Origin: Chryseolinea lacunae
GTDB taxonomy: Bacteria; Bacteroidota; Bacteroidia; Cytophagales; Cyclobacteriaceae
Direction of reading: 5' to 3'
NCBI RefSeq assembly: GCF_016735595.1
Contig: NZ_JAERRB010000013.1
Span: 162,544 to 226,543, forward strand
DNA length: 64,000 nucleotides
Positions 26,964 to 36,244 of the stretch are shown here, in pieces. Each line of letters starts with the position of its first letter. Position 1 is the stretch's first letter. The translations under genes and the position numbers were made by a program. The notes beneath the pieces are model-generated. The model did no database searches. It was not told where the DNA came from and saw only the letters and a program-made list of their open reading frames with translations.

Positions 26964-28442
26964 TCAGTGGTGCGCGGGGTTTATGCTGAACCGTTCGAAC
27001 ACTTTTTCGACAGTGGTTTTGTTGTCGGCCATCACCAGCAAGTGGTCGCGTGGCTGAATCTCGGTGTCGCCGCTGGCAGTGATGTATTTTCCGTCGCGGT
27101 GAATCAACACGATGAGGGCCGTCTTGGGCAAATCAAGCTTCATCACCAGTTTGCCAATGGCGGGTGAGTTGTCGGGAATGTCGAGCTCCACCAGTTCGGA
27201 CTTAAAATTATCTTTCAGTTCAATGTCCAGCGGAAATTTGCGTTTCAATTTTTCAGGCACGCTCACCCGCAGCCAGCGCGCCACCATGGGCAACGTGGTG
27301 CCCTGCAACAACACCGACGACACCGAGATGAAAAACACAAGGTTGAAAATGGTGCGCGCCGATTCAATGCCTGCCAGCAACGGATACGTCGCAAAGATGA
27401 TGGGCACCGCGCCCCGAAGCCCCACCCACGACAGAAAGAACTTCTTGCGCACATTCAGATCTTTGAAAAAAGAAAGCGAAATGAAAATGGCCGCAGGGCG
27501 TGCTATGAAGATGAGGAAAAGGGCAATGAGCACCCCGGGGCCAATCACCGGCACAATCTCCGAAGGATAGACCAATAGCCCCAGCGTGATGAACATGACA
27601 ATCTGCATGAGCCAGGCCTGCCCGTCGTAGAATTTTATAAGACTCTTTTTGTGAAGAAAGCTGGCGTTGCCCAGAATGACGGCAGAAATGTAGACCGCCA
27701 AAAATCCGTTGCCTCCAATAAAATCGGTGAACGAAAACGTGAAGAACACCAACGACAAAATGAGCACCGGATACAATCCATCGATGTCGAGCTTGATGCG
27801 GTTGATGATCCAGATCATGATTTTGCCAAAGCAATAGCCCGCACCAGCCCCGAGCGCCATGCCTTTAAAAAACTTTGGAATGAGCGACACCACCGTAGCG
27901 TCGGGTTCGGCAATGAGGTAGATAAAACTCACCGTGAGAAAATAGGCCATCGGGTCGTTGCTTCCGCTTTCAAGCTCCAGCATGGGGCGAAGGTTTCCCT
28001 TAAGACCCACGCTGCGCGAACGCAAAATGGAAAACACTGCGGCCGCATCTGTCGACGACACAATGGCACCAAGCAACATGCCTTCCGCCAGAGAATAGCC
28101 CAACAAATAGGATGAGAAAACGCCCACCGACATCGCCGTGATGAGCACCCCCAACGTGGACACTGAAATGCCTTGCCAGAGAATAGGTTTGATACTCTCC
28201 CACTTTGTTTCAAGACCACCCGAAAACAAAATGAATGTGAGCGCCACCACACCCAGCAGCTGTGCAAGTTTGGGGTCGTTGAAATAAATATGGCCGATGC
28301 CATCCGAACCTGCCAGCATGCCCACCACCAGAAAGAGTATGAGCGTGGGGATGCCGAGTTTAAAAGAAGTTTTGCTCGCAATGATGCTGAGAAACAGCAA
28401 AAGCGATCCGAGGAGTAAAATGTTTTCGGCCGATACCGTCAT
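26964..28442 (-). CDS. K+/H+ antiporter, NhaP2/CvrA type
   Basis: 492 residues. Residues 1 to about 390 form a CPA1-type membrane domain with about 12 helices. Key stretches are 'GAIVSSTDAAAVFSILR' and 'LELESGSNDPMAYFLTVSFIYL', with the conserved SND-P ion-site motif, and 'FLSWVGLRGAVPIIFATYPLL'. The C-terminal 100 residues carry a TrkA-C/RCK-C-type regulatory domain ('KSELVELDIPDNSPAIGKLVMKLDLPKTALIVLIHRDGKYI...GDTEIQPRDHLLVMAD'). It exports K+ in exchange for protons at the inner membrane. It converges on the CadD-like gene with a 12-bp gap. Confidence 0.92.
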   Translation of the reverse strand: MTVSAENILLLGSLLLFLSIIASKTSFKLGIPTLILFLVVGMLAGSDGIGHIYFNDPKLAQLLGVVALTFILFSGGLETKWESIKPILWQGISVSTLGVLITAMSVGVFSSYLLGYSLAEGMLLGAIVSSTDAAAVFSILRSRSVGLKGNLRPMLELESGSNDPMAYFLTVSFIYLIAEPDATVVSLIPKFFKGMALGAGAGYCFGKIMIWIINRIKLDIDGLYPVLILSLVFFTFSFTDFIGGNGFLAVYISAVILGNASFLHKKSLIKFYDGQAWLMQIVMFITLGLLVYPSEIVPVIGPGVLIALFLIFIARPAAIFISLSFFKDLNVRKKFFLSWVGLRGAVPIIFATYPLLAGIESARTIFNLVFFISVSSVLLQGTTLPMVARWLRVSVPEKLKRKFPLDIELKDNFKSELVELDIPDNSPAIGKLVMKLDLPKTALIVLIHRDGKYITASGDTEIQPRDHLLVMADNKTTVEKVFERFSINPAHH

Positions 28443-28561
28443 CCGCTAGAAGTCGTTCGTGTTTAGGACCTCTAATGTATCACTTTTCAGTCACGCTTCC
28501 GACATGACGGCCGCGATAGTTTACCTCGGATCGCGATTTTATTTTGATTATTTTATAGTAT

Positions 28562-29101
28562 TTATTTTGCCAGGAAAGCCGACAACATCCAATGATGTTT
28601 CTCGATGGTGTTGATAAACTTTTTCACCATCTCTTCGGTGCCCGCATCATGTTGTTCGGAAGCCACTTCCACCACGGTGAACATGTAGTTCAGCAAAACA
28701 GTGTAGTCTGTGATGAGCTCGCGCACCATCAACTCGGAACTGAGGTTTGAGGCGGTCTCTTTTATCTCAGACATCTCCAGATATTCCTGCAGCGTGCTCA
28801 CCGGCGTTTTCGAAAAAATGCGGATGCGTTCGGCAATGTCGTCGATGTGTTGCAGCGATTCGGTGTATTGCAGTTCGAACTGTTCATGCAGATCGAAGAA
28901 GTCGGGACCCTTCACGTTCCAGTGATAATTTCTCAGCTTCTGATAATGCACGCTATAGTTGGCCAGCAGATCATTGAGTGCTGCGGTGATGCGTTCCACT
29001 TCTTCGGTCGACCAGCCCATCTTCACTGGCTTTGCTTTAGCTGCACGCGTGTCGAGTTGGGTTTGTGGCAAATCTTTCAGATCATCTTTCACGGCTTTCA
29101 T
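28562..29101 (-). CDS. dps: Dps-family DNA-protecting ferritin
   Basis: 179 residues. After a basic N-terminal tail (about 1-30, Lys-rich, likely DNA contact) comes the Dps four-helix bundle. The inter-subunit ferroxidase ligands are visible as 'LRNYHWNVKGPDFFDLHEQFELQY' and 'IDDIAERIR' (His, His-Glu and Asp-Asp-x-x-Glu in the canonical spacing). Dodecameric Dps oxidises Fe2+ with peroxide and coats DNA. It is monocistronic, divergent from the DUF4142 gene. Confidence 0.93.
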   Translation of the reverse strand: MKAVKDDLKDLPQTQLDTRAAKAKPVKMGWSTEEVERITAALNDLLANYSVHYQKLRNYHWNVKGPDFFDLHEQFELQYTESLQHIDDIAERIRIFSKTPVSTLQEYLEMSEIKETASNLSSELMVRELITDYTVLLNYMFTVVEVASEQHDAGTEEMVKKFINTIEKHHWMLSAFLAK

Positions 29102-29434
29102 AGAATTAACTATTTAGGGGGTTATGCTGTACGCCGATGCCGAGCAAAAGCATCTGCGCTGCACCTTAAGCAAGACCATTTCTGTTCCAGAAATACAGCC
29201 TGAAAAACGCGATGGAATGCTGTTCTATCCTAGTTTTCATGAGGAGAAACATGCCCGGTTGTGTAAGAAATCTACACCCCGAAGAGCCCGCTTTTGCGTT
29301 TCTTTTGAGCCTATGGGCAAACATAAAAAGCAATAATGCGCTTTTCCACGCAGCCACAGGGGTATCCCCGAAAAAATGGCATACTATTTACAGTATTGAG
29401 CCAAACATAAACGCACATTGAACGTGTATTGGAT
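29102..29434. other. 333-bp intergenic region between dps and the DUF4142 gene
   Basis: Divergent promoter region. It has AT-rich stretches near both starts (for example 29380-29420) but no convincing repeat, hairpin or small gene. Short open frames here have no start context or coding bias. Confidence 0.5.
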
Positions 29435-30085
29435 ATGAAAAACTTTCTGCTCTTTTTGAACATCAGTATTCTTGGAGGATTGGCCTACCTTTTTTCGGGA
29501 TCGACCACTGCAGTAGAACAAGACCAGGCCACCGCGCTCGCCACCACCCTGCGCGACGAATCGCCGTTGCTGGCCTCAGCAACTCTGCCCGTCACGCTGG
29601 CCGAATTGCACGAGCCCGCCCACGTGAACATGTCGGATCTGATTGTTGACCTCGACGAAAAACCCGTAGACGAAGTGGCCGAAAAATTTCTCACCACCGC
29701 CATCGAAGCCCGCATCATGGACCTGGAACAAGGCCGTGCCGCACAACAGCGTAGCGCCACCGACGCCGTGAAAGACTATGGCACCCTGATGCTGCGCGAT
29801 CAGAACATCATGCTGAACGAACTCAGGGCCATCGCCGCCTCTAAACATATCACACTCCCAGAAGCACCCGATGCCAAACAGCAGGAGGCCCTGGCAACAC
29901 TGCAACAGCAAGACGGCAAAGCCTTCGACAAGAAGTTTATAAAGATGATGATCATCGATCACAAACGCGACGTGCGCAAATTCAGAAAGGCCACACATTC
30001 AAACGATGTGGACGTGAAAGCCTTCGCCGTGAAATATCTTCCCGTGGTGGAAGCACACCTGGACTACATTCAGAAACTGAAATAA
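29435..30085 (+). CDS. DUF4142 ferritin-like exported protein
   Basis: 216 residues from the ATG at 29435 (TTG at 29429 is the alternative). A single N-terminal hydrophobic helix (about 3-20, 'FLLFLNISILGGLAYLFSG') serves as signal or anchor. Residues about 65-215 match DUF4142: 'EKFLTTAIEARIMDLEQGRAAQQRS...VKDYGTLMLRDQNIMLNELRAIAASKHITLP' and 'FDKKFIKMMIIDHKRDVRKFRKAT'. The family is ferritin-like and exported, and its role is unsettled. Placement opposite dps suggests a stress context. Confidence 0.85.
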   Translation: MKNFLLFLNISILGGLAYLFSGSTTAVEQDQATALATTLRDESPLLASATLPVTLAELHEPAHVNMSDLIVDLDEKPVDEVAEKFLTTAIEARIMDLEQGRAAQQRSATDAVKDYGTLMLRDQNIMLNELRAIAASKHITLPEAPDAKQQEALATLQQQDGKAFDKKFIKMMIIDHKRDVRKFRKATHSNDVDVKAFAVKYLPVVEAHLDYIQKLK

Positions 30086-30118
30086 CATCCCGCCATCCAT
30101 TATTCGAAACAACCAACA

Positions 30119-30155
30119 CCGCCTGGCGATTAAATTCGCCGGGCGTTCTTTTTTT
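30119..30155 (+). terminator. Intrinsic terminator after the DUF4142 gene
   Basis: CGCCTGGCGA-TTAAA(T)-TCGCCGGGCG stem with one mismatch, followed by TTCTTTTTTT. Confidence 0.85.
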
Positions 30156-30441
30156 GGAGACCTGGCATGATTCAATGCCTGCTGTTTCCACCTCGTCTCC
30201 TTTTATCCCTGAAAAAAAATCACTCCCCCATTGTCGATCAACACCGCGACGCTGCGTTGTCAAAAAATTGTTTACAGTCCTTAAACCAACCGAAAGCAAT
30301 TTTCTTAGACACTTCAAACGATAGCGGGTATCTTAGATGTGGGAACACCGTGTTGACCGACGTGTGTTATGCTTTCTTTTTAGTGAAAGTTATGGTAAGT
30401 TCGGTTTATACAAGGATCATAAATTTATTAACGAATTGTTA

Positions 30442-32043
30442 ATGGAAGTGAAGAAGGTTTCACGACGCGCATTTCTCCACCGCAGTGGCGCGGTGACCGG
30501 CGGAATGTATGCCGCCATGATGGCACTTGAAATGTTGCCGTCAGCCCCGGCCCACGCCTTCTCCCTCCCCGGCGCCGTGGCCGGAAAGCGCATCATCATT
30601 CTTGGCGCAGGGCTGGCCGGCATGACCGCCGCCTATGAACTCACCAAACTCGGCTACAGCTGCACCGTGCTCGAAGCACGCGACCGCATTGGCGGCCGAT
30701 GTTGGAGCGTGCGCAAAGGCTCCACCCAACAGGAAGTGAGCAACCCGACACAAACGTCTCAACTCGACGATGGTCTGTATTTCAACGCGGGCCCGTCGCG
30801 CATCCCCCACCATCACCAGCTCACCCTGCACTACTGCCGCGAATTGGGGGTGCCCATTGAAATCTACAACAACGTGAACGAAGGCGCCTATCACTTCAGC
30901 GAAGGCAACGGCGCCCTCTCCAATAAAAAAATACGCATCCGCGAAGTGCACAACGACATGCGCGGCTATGTGACCGAGATGCTCGCCAAGGCTATAGACC
31001 AGCATGCACTGGATGTTTCGATGAGCACCGAAGACGTTTCGAAGATCATTGAATACCTGCGTGCCGAAGGAGGCCTCGACGCCGACAAGCTCTACAAAGC
31101 CTCGGCCCGTAGAGGCTACGTGGAAGCACCCGGCGCCGGCGACAAACCCGGAAAGATTGCCGACCCACACACCCTGGCCGACCTGCTTCAATCGGGCCTG
31201 CTCGCCCCCGACTTCTATAACGTGGCCGAATATACCTACGAGTTGCAGATGACCATGTTCCAGGCCAAAGGCGGCATGGACAACATTGCAAAAGCCCTGG
31301 AGAAAAAACTTCCCGGCATCATCAAAACCCAGGCGGTGGTGTCGTCCATCCAAAACGTGGAGAACGGCGTGAAGGTGAAATATGCCGTGAAAGGTGTAGC
31401 ACAGGAACTGACGGCCGACGCCTGCATCTGCACATTGCCCCTGCCCGTGCTGAGCAACATCGACCACAACTTTTCGTCGGACGTGAGCCGTGCCGTAGAC
31501 TTTGTGCCCTACATTCAAACGGGCAAGATCGGTCTGCAATTTAAACGACGCTTCTGGGAAGAAGACGAAAACATATTCGGCGGCATCACCCACACCAACA
31601 ACGACCTCACCCAAATCTTCTATCCTTCAAACGACTACCTCGGCAAGAAGGGCGTGCTCATTGGCTACTACAACTTCAACGACAAAGCCAAGAAGGTGGG
31701 AGCGCTAACCTTGAAAGAACGCGAACAGCTGGCCCTGGAAAAGGGAAGCCTCATCCATCCACAATACAAAAACGAATTTGAAACATCGTTCTCCGTGAGC
31801 TGGCACCTCACACCCTATTCCCTGGGCGGATGGGCGTTGTACACCGGCGACACACGTCAGTCGTTATACAAAGCTTTCGCCAAACCCGACCGCCAGGTAT
31901 ACTTCGCCGGCGAACACACCACCTACCTCAATGCGTGGATGGCCGGAGCCTTCGAGTCGGCACGAAAAACCGTGGCCGATGTGCATGCACGATTCACCGA
32001 ACAACGTCTGCAATATCCATCATCCGGAAAAAGCGGAGGTTAA
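30442..32043 (+). CDS. Tat-exported FAD-dependent amine oxidase
   Basis: 533 residues from the ATG at 30442. The twin-arginine signal 'SRRAFLHRSGAVTGG' (Arg8-Arg9) has a hydrophobic stretch to about residue 37. The FAD Rossmann motif 'IIILGAGLAGMTAAYELTKLGYSCTVLEARDRIGGR' is at about 51-86, and the substrate domain contains 'FNAGPSRIPHHHQLTLHYCRELGV'. The C-terminal FAD motif 'VYFAGEHTTYLNAWMAGAFESARKTV' is typical of flavin monoamine/L-amino-acid oxidases. Tat export of folded flavoprotein puts the oxidation of an amine or amino acid, with H2O2 release, in the periplasm. The next two genes follow on the same strand at 61 and 32 bp. Confidence 0.88.
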   Translation: MEVKKVSRRAFLHRSGAVTGGMYAAMMALEMLPSAPAHAFSLPGAVAGKRIIILGAGLAGMTAAYELTKLGYSCTVLEARDRIGGRCWSVRKGSTQQEVSNPTQTSQLDDGLYFNAGPSRIPHHHQLTLHYCRELGVPIEIYNNVNEGAYHFSEGNGALSNKKIRIREVHNDMRGYVTEMLAKAIDQHALDVSMSTEDVSKIIEYLRAEGGLDADKLYKASARRGYVEAPGAGDKPGKIADPHTLADLLQSGLLAPDFYNVAEYTYELQMTMFQAKGGMDNIAKALEKKLPGIIKTQAVVSSIQNVENGVKVKYAVKGVAQELTADACICTLPLPVLSNIDHNFSSDVSRAVDFVPYIQTGKIGLQFKRRFWEEDENIFGGITHTNNDLTQIFYPSNDYLGKKGVLIGYYNFNDKAKKVGALTLKEREQLALEKGSLIHPQYKNEFETSFSVSWHLTPYSLGGWALYTGDTRQSLYKAFAKPDRQVYFAGEHTTYLNAWMAGAFESARKTVADVHARFTEQRLQYPSSGKSGG

Positions 32044-32104
32044 CCAAAAGCACTACCTACGACGCCAGACCTATACTTCCAAAAACTCTAAACCCCACCA
32101 CCCC

Positions 32105-33283
32105 ATGGCAACATCAATGAACAGACGGAATTGGTTAAAGACCAGTGCCCTCGTGACCGGCGCGTTAACCTTGCCCAACGGCATTCTGCAACACGCCAAC
32201 GCTGCTCCTGCACCCGCAGCAGCTCCGGCAAGTTCCTACAAACGATTTTCAGAACAGGCCATTGCCCGCGACTTTCCCACGCTGAAGGCCCGCCTGTTTG
32301 CCAACGAAAATCCGTTTGGCCCGTCGGAGAAAGCAAAGAAGGCCATTGTGGATGCCATGGCCAACAGCTATCAATATCCTTTCCTGCTGATCGAAGAGCT
32401 GACGGCAAAAATCACAACCGCCGAAGGAGTAGCCAAAGAACAGTTCATGATCGGCGCAGGCTCAACACCCCTGTTGCAGGCCGCGGCCATGATCTTCGCG
32501 AAGAACGGCGGCGGCAGCATTGTGGCGGCCGACCCGTCATACGACTACCTGCCCGAAGAGGCTTCAAAATTCTTTAATGCCAAATGGGTGAAGGTGCCCC
32601 TCACACCCGACTATAAACACGACCTGGATGCGATGGAAAAAGCCATCGATGCAAACACATCGCTGGTCTACATCTGCAACCCCAACAACCCCACCGGCAC
32701 CGTGGTGGACACCGCAAAACTGAAAGCCTTCTGCGAACGCGTGTCGAAACGCGTGCCCGTGTTTGTAGACGAAGCCTACATCGACTACCTGCCCGATCCA
32801 AAAGGCACCACGCTCATCGACTGTGTGAAGAAAGGACACAACGTGATTGTAGCCCGCACCTTCTCCAAGCTTCACGGCTTTGCTGGCTTGCGCGTGGGCT
32901 ACATTGTGGCACAACCCGACATGATCAAGAGCTTTGAACCCTACAGCTCCAGCTGGGGTGCCATTGCCGCCACATCGGCCAATGCCGCACTGGCCAGCTA
33001 TGGCGACACCGATTTTCTGAAGGAAGCGCTGAAGAAAACAAACGAGTCGAAAGAATATCTCTATGCCGTGCTGAAGAAAGAAGGCTACACCTACATTCCC
33101 TCGTCCACCAATTTCGTGATGTTCCCCCTCAACATGGACAGCGAACGTTTTGTGGAAGAAATGATGAAGCGTGGTGTGGGCGTGAGAAGCTGGAAGTTCA
33201 ACAGCAAAGAGTGGTGCCGGGTAAGCATCGGCCGCATGGACGAGATGAAAGCATTCGAAGAAGCCTTCAAACAATTGTCCTGA
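32105..33283 (+). CDS. Tat-exported HisC-like class I/II aminotransferase
   Basis: 392 residues from the ATG at 32105. A twin-arginine signal 'NRRNWLKTSALVTGALTLP' (Arg7-Arg8) is followed by an Ala/Pro-rich linker (about 31-45). The PLP fold is similar to histidinol-phosphate aminotransferase: 'RLFANENPFGPSEKAKKAI', 'IVAADPSYDYLPEEA', 'YICNPNNPTGTV', 'VFVDEAYIDYL' and 'ARTFSKLHGFAGLRVGY' with the PLP lysine at Lys255, and 'VRSWKFNSKEWCRVSIG'. An exported PLP enzyme beside an exported amine oxidase is unusual and suggests extracytoplasmic amino acid conversion. It is not a biosynthetic hisC: no his genes are nearby. Confidence 0.87.
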   Translation: MATSMNRRNWLKTSALVTGALTLPNGILQHANAAPAPAAAPASSYKRFSEQAIARDFPTLKARLFANENPFGPSEKAKKAIVDAMANSYQYPFLLIEELTAKITTAEGVAKEQFMIGAGSTPLLQAAAMIFAKNGGGSIVAADPSYDYLPEEASKFFNAKWVKVPLTPDYKHDLDAMEKAIDANTSLVYICNPNNPTGTVVDTAKLKAFCERVSKRVPVFVDEAYIDYLPDPKGTTLIDCVKKGHNVIVARTFSKLHGFAGLRVGYIVAQPDMIKSFEPYSSSWGAIAATSANAALASYGDTDFLKEALKKTNESKEYLYAVLKKEGYTYIPSSTNFVMFPLNMDSERFVEEMMKRGVGVRSWKFNSKEWCRVSIGRMDEMKAFEEAFKQLS

Positions 33284-33315
33284 TCAAACCCGTATTGTTA
33301 CTTTAATTACGTACT

Positions 33316-34323
33316 ATGAAAAGAAAATCTACCGCGATCGTGTTCGCGTTGGCAATGATGTTTATGGGCGCGGCTGTGAGCGCACAGGAAACTGTGAACC
33401 CACGACCGCTCACGCTGGCCGAATACGAAAAAGCAAAATCGTTTACCATCAAAGACCTCGACAACGAAACGTATGCAAAGTTTGAAAACGCCTACATCCT
33501 CGATCGCTACGAACTGCGCAAACCCTATTTCATTACCGGCGACGATGGTCTGAAAAAACGCATCGACCTCTACAAGCTGGTGGCCAAAGAAGGCATGCAG
33601 GAACTGGGGCTCATGATTTTCTATACCAACGAAAAGAACACCCAATACAAAGCCTGCCTCCCCAACTTCACGGCCGACGCCAAAGTGTGGGAAAAGTATT
33701 TCGAAGACATTCACGGCATCGACAAAGTGGAGAAGAACTTTGTGCTGAAGCTTTCGTATGTGTTGTCGAAAGAAGTGGGCTATCAACTCTACAAAGCCGC
33801 AAACCAGGGCAAAGACCTGTCGAAAGAATCGGCCACCTACGGCAACGACATCTGCTTTCCCGGCGATCAGCAAGTGACCCTGGCCAACGGCGCAAAGAAA
33901 AGTCTGGCCGCCCTGAAGCCCGGCGACGAAGTGGTGACCGTGAATCCCTCAACCAAAGCCAGCACCGTCATCAAAGTAAAAACCCTGGTGGAACACGAAG
34001 CCAAAAACTACGCCATCACCAAACTCGTGCTGATGCGCGCAATCACATCGCAAACCACTGCTGGCCATGACGTGAAACTCTCTGCGCGAACACTGGAAGC
34101 CACGCCCAACCACCCCGTGCTCACCAGCGCCGGCCAAAGCAAAATGGGCGACGTGAAAGAGAACGACACCGTGCTCTGCCTCAATCCCCTCACCAACAAC
34201 TACGAACCCTTCACCGTGGTGAGCAAACAGGAATATGCCGGCGGCGTTCAGAAAGTCTATAACATCGAAGCGGGCGACGGCACACCCTTTCTCATGAACG
34301 ACGTGATGGTCCTACAGAAATAA
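33316..34323 (+). CDS. Secreted protein with C-terminal Hint (hedgehog/intein) domain
   Basis: 335 residues with a signal peptide ending VSAQ (about 1-23). The N-terminal region (about 24-178) is charged, helical and of unknown family. At Cys180 a Hint domain begins: 'CFPGDQQVTLANGAKKSLAALKPGDEVVTVNP'. The TxxH-type block is 'EATPNHPVLTSAGQSKMGDVKENDTVL' (about 256-282) and the end is 'VYNIEAGDGTPFLMNDVMVLQ'. Hint domains self-cleave at their first Cys by N-S acyl shift, releasing the upstream part. The usual C-terminal His-Asn followed by an extein is absent, so a hedgehog-like single cleavage is more likely than splicing. It is the third gene after the two Tat enzymes. Confidence 0.82.
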   Translation: MKRKSTAIVFALAMMFMGAAVSAQETVNPRPLTLAEYEKAKSFTIKDLDNETYAKFENAYILDRYELRKPYFITGDDGLKKRIDLYKLVAKEGMQELGLMIFYTNEKNTQYKACLPNFTADAKVWEKYFEDIHGIDKVEKNFVLKLSYVLSKEVGYQLYKAANQGKDLSKESATYGNDICFPGDQQVTLANGAKKSLAALKPGDEVVTVNPSTKASTVIKVKTLVEHEAKNYAITKLVLMRAITSQTTAGHDVKLSARTLEATPNHPVLTSAGQSKMGDVKENDTVLCLNPLTNNYEPFTVVSKQEYAGGVQKVYNIEAGDGTPFLMNDVMVLQK

Positions 34324-34347
34324 CACAAACCAAACCTTTAACACAAC

Positions 34348-34386
34348 AAAGCCCTTCTGTTTACGCAGAAGGGCTTTTCGTTTTTT
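34348..34386 (+). terminator. Intrinsic terminator of the Tat/Hint operon
   Basis: AAAGCCCTTCTG and CAGAAGGGCTTT form a perfect 12-bp stem with a 6-nt loop, followed by TCGTTTTTTT. Confidence 0.9.
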
Positions 34387-34405
34387 TGAATATCACCATA
34401 CAGGC

Positions 34406-35284
34406 CTAGCCAAAAAGATCGGAGCTCAGGTAACGATCGCCACGATCGCACACAATAAACACAATCACGCCCGACTCAATTTCCGAAGCAATCTTCATCG
34501 CCGCACTCAATGCACCGCCACTGCTCATGCCGGCGAGAATGCCTTCTTCTTTGGCAAGGCGGCGTGTGAACGTACGCGCATCCGGTTCGTTCACATCCAC
34601 GATGCGATCTACACGTGCGGGGTCAAATATCTTGGGGAGAAACTCTTTCGACCAGCGGCGTATGCCCGGAATGCATGCACCGTCTGTAGGCTGTGTGCCC
34701 ACAATCTGCACGTTGGGGTTTTGTTCTTTCAGGTAGCGCGACACACCCATAATGGTGCCCGTGGTGCCCATGGCCGACACAAAGTGTGTGACCTTGCCGT
34801 GTGTGTCTTTCCAGATTTCGGGACCGGTGGTTTTGTAGTGCATGCCATAGTTGTCGGCGTTGGCAAACTGATCGAGCATGCGATAGCCCTGGTGGGCCGC
34901 CATGTCTTCGGCCAGCTCGCGCGAATATTCAATGGTGCGCACGGCCGGTGTGAGAATAACTTTGGCGCCATAGGCTTCCATCGAGAGCACGCGTTCGCGC
35001 GTGGAGTTGTCGGGCATGATCAGCGTCATCTTCACACCCATGATGCTGGCGATCATGGCCAGTGCAATGCCGGTGTTGCCGCTGGTGGCTTCCACAAGTT
35101 TGTCGCCGGGTTTGATGTCGCCGCGTTCCAATGCTGCCGTGATCATGCCGAAGGCGGCGCGGTCTTTCACGCTGCCGCCGGGGTTGTTGCCTTCCAGTTT
35201 TCCCAGGAGGGTCACGTTCTTGTTCACGGGAATGTGCTGAAGTTCTACCAGCGGGGTGTTGCCGATCAGTTCCGAAAGTTTCAT
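34406..35284 (-). CDS. cysM: Cysteine synthase (O-acetylserine sulfhydrylase)
   Basis: 292 residues, typical of the CysK/CysM family. 'IGNTPLVEL' is at the start, the PLP lysine is in 'NPGGSVKDRAAF' (about 35-46), the phosphate-binding 'EATSGNTGIALAM' follows, and 'VSAMGTTGTIMGVSRYLKEQNP' lies in the second half. The short C-terminus and 'GNNPGGSVKDR' (NPGGSVKDR rather than NPxxSVK) favour the CysM subtype. It makes cysteine from O-acetylserine and sulfide (or thiosulfate). Its partner serine acetyltransferase lies 43 bp upstream, giving a two-step cysteine operon. Confidence 0.93.
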   Translation of the reverse strand: MKLSELIGNTPLVELQHIPVNKNVTLLGKLEGNNPGGSVKDRAAFGMITAALERGDIKPGDKLVEATSGNTGIALAMIASIMGVKMTLIMPDNSTRERVLSMEAYGAKVILTPAVRTIEYSRELAEDMAAHQGYRMLDQFANADNYGMHYKTTGPEIWKDTHGKVTHFVSAMGTTGTIMGVSRYLKEQNPNVQIVGTQPTDGACIPGIRRWSKEFLPKIFDPARVDRIVDVNEPDARTFTRRLAKEEGILAGMSSGGALSAAMKIASEIESGVIVFIVCDRGDRYLSSDLFG

Positions 35285-35327
35285 TGCTGAAAATGTATAT
35301 TAATTTGCTAAACGCTAATGGAAGAGG

Positions 35328-36164
35328 CTATTGGTCGCCTTTGAAAATCACGAGGTCCATTTCGTGTGTGTCGCCGTTGTACATCTTGGCCTGGTAATAC
35401 ACTTTGGAGTGCGCCGGTATGCTGCGCGTAAGCCACACGTTGCCACCCACCACGCTGTCGTGCCCGATCACCGTTTCGCCCCCCAGAATGGTGGCGCCGG
35501 CATAGACCACCACACGATCTTCGAGCGTGGGATGCCGCTTCTTCTCCGCATCTTCTTTGTTGACACTGAGCGCCCCCAGCGTAACGCCCTGGTAGATCTT
35601 GACGTGGTCACCGATCACCGACGTTTCGCCAATCACCACACCCGTGCCGTGGTCGATGCAGAAATGCTCGCCGATTTTTGCAGCGGGGTGTATGTCTATT
35701 CCTGTTTTGCTATGCGCGTGTTCGGTGATGATGCGTGGAATGCCCTGCACGCCAAACGTGTGAAGCTGGTGCGCCATGCGATAGGCGGCAATGGCGTAAA
35801 AACCCGGATAGGTACGCACCACTTCATTGCGGCTTTTGGCCGCGGGATCGCCTTCATACATCGCCGTGATGTCATGTTGAAGTTTTTCGAAAATGACGGG
35901 TATGGCCTCAAAGAAATCGCCGGCCAGTTGTGCCGCGTCCACCTTTCCCTTGGTGGGGTTGTGGCGCAGAATGCGCACCAGTTCTATCTGAAGCGTTTCC
36001 AGCAAGGCCCCGAACTGATCTTCCGACAGGTGCGCCAATTGGGTGAAATCGGCGAACAGCGCCCCCAGAAGATCCACAAAAAACTGCGACACCTCCGTGG
36101 GCGCAGGACATGTGGGACACTCCTGATGGGTATGATACAGTTTGCTGATAAATTCTTTATCCAT
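35328..36164 (-). CDS. cysE: Serine O-acetyltransferase
   Basis: 278 residues. A helical N-terminal domain (about 1-170, including 'DPAAKSRNEVVRTYPGFYAIAAYRMAHQLH') is followed by left-handed beta-helix hexapeptide repeats: 'IDIHPAAKIGEHFCIDHGTGVVIGETSVIGDHVKIYQGVTLGAL' (about 184-227) and 'TILGGETVIGHDSVVGGNVWLTRSIPAHSKVYY'. The catalytic His is in 'DIHPAAKIG' or 'CIDHGTG'. It is longer at the N-terminus than E. coli CysE, like the EpsC-type enzymes of Bacteroidota. It forms O-acetylserine for the downstream cysM. Confidence 0.9.
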   Translation of the reverse strand: MDKEFISKLYHTHQECPTCPAPTEVSQFFVDLLGALFADFTQLAHLSEDQFGALLETLQIELVRILRHNPTKGKVDAAQLAGDFFEAIPVIFEKLQHDITAMYEGDPAAKSRNEVVRTYPGFYAIAAYRMAHQLHTFGVQGIPRIITEHAHSKTGIDIHPAAKIGEHFCIDHGTGVVIGETSVIGDHVKIYQGVTLGALSVNKEDAEKKRHPTLEDRVVVYAGATILGGETVIGHDSVVGGNVWLTRSIPAHSKVYYQAKMYNGDTHEMDLVIFKGDQ

Positions 36165-36244
36165 ACGTCTTAAATACAGTATTTAACGGGAAGGTTCAAA
36201 TTTAAGTGACAAAAAAGAATTTTTAACATTTCTCCAAACTCACC

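Noticed and set aside
30337..30441. N-terminal extension of the amine oxidase
   Set aside because: The twin-arginine signal starts properly at the ATG at 30442; the extension would place it in the interior.
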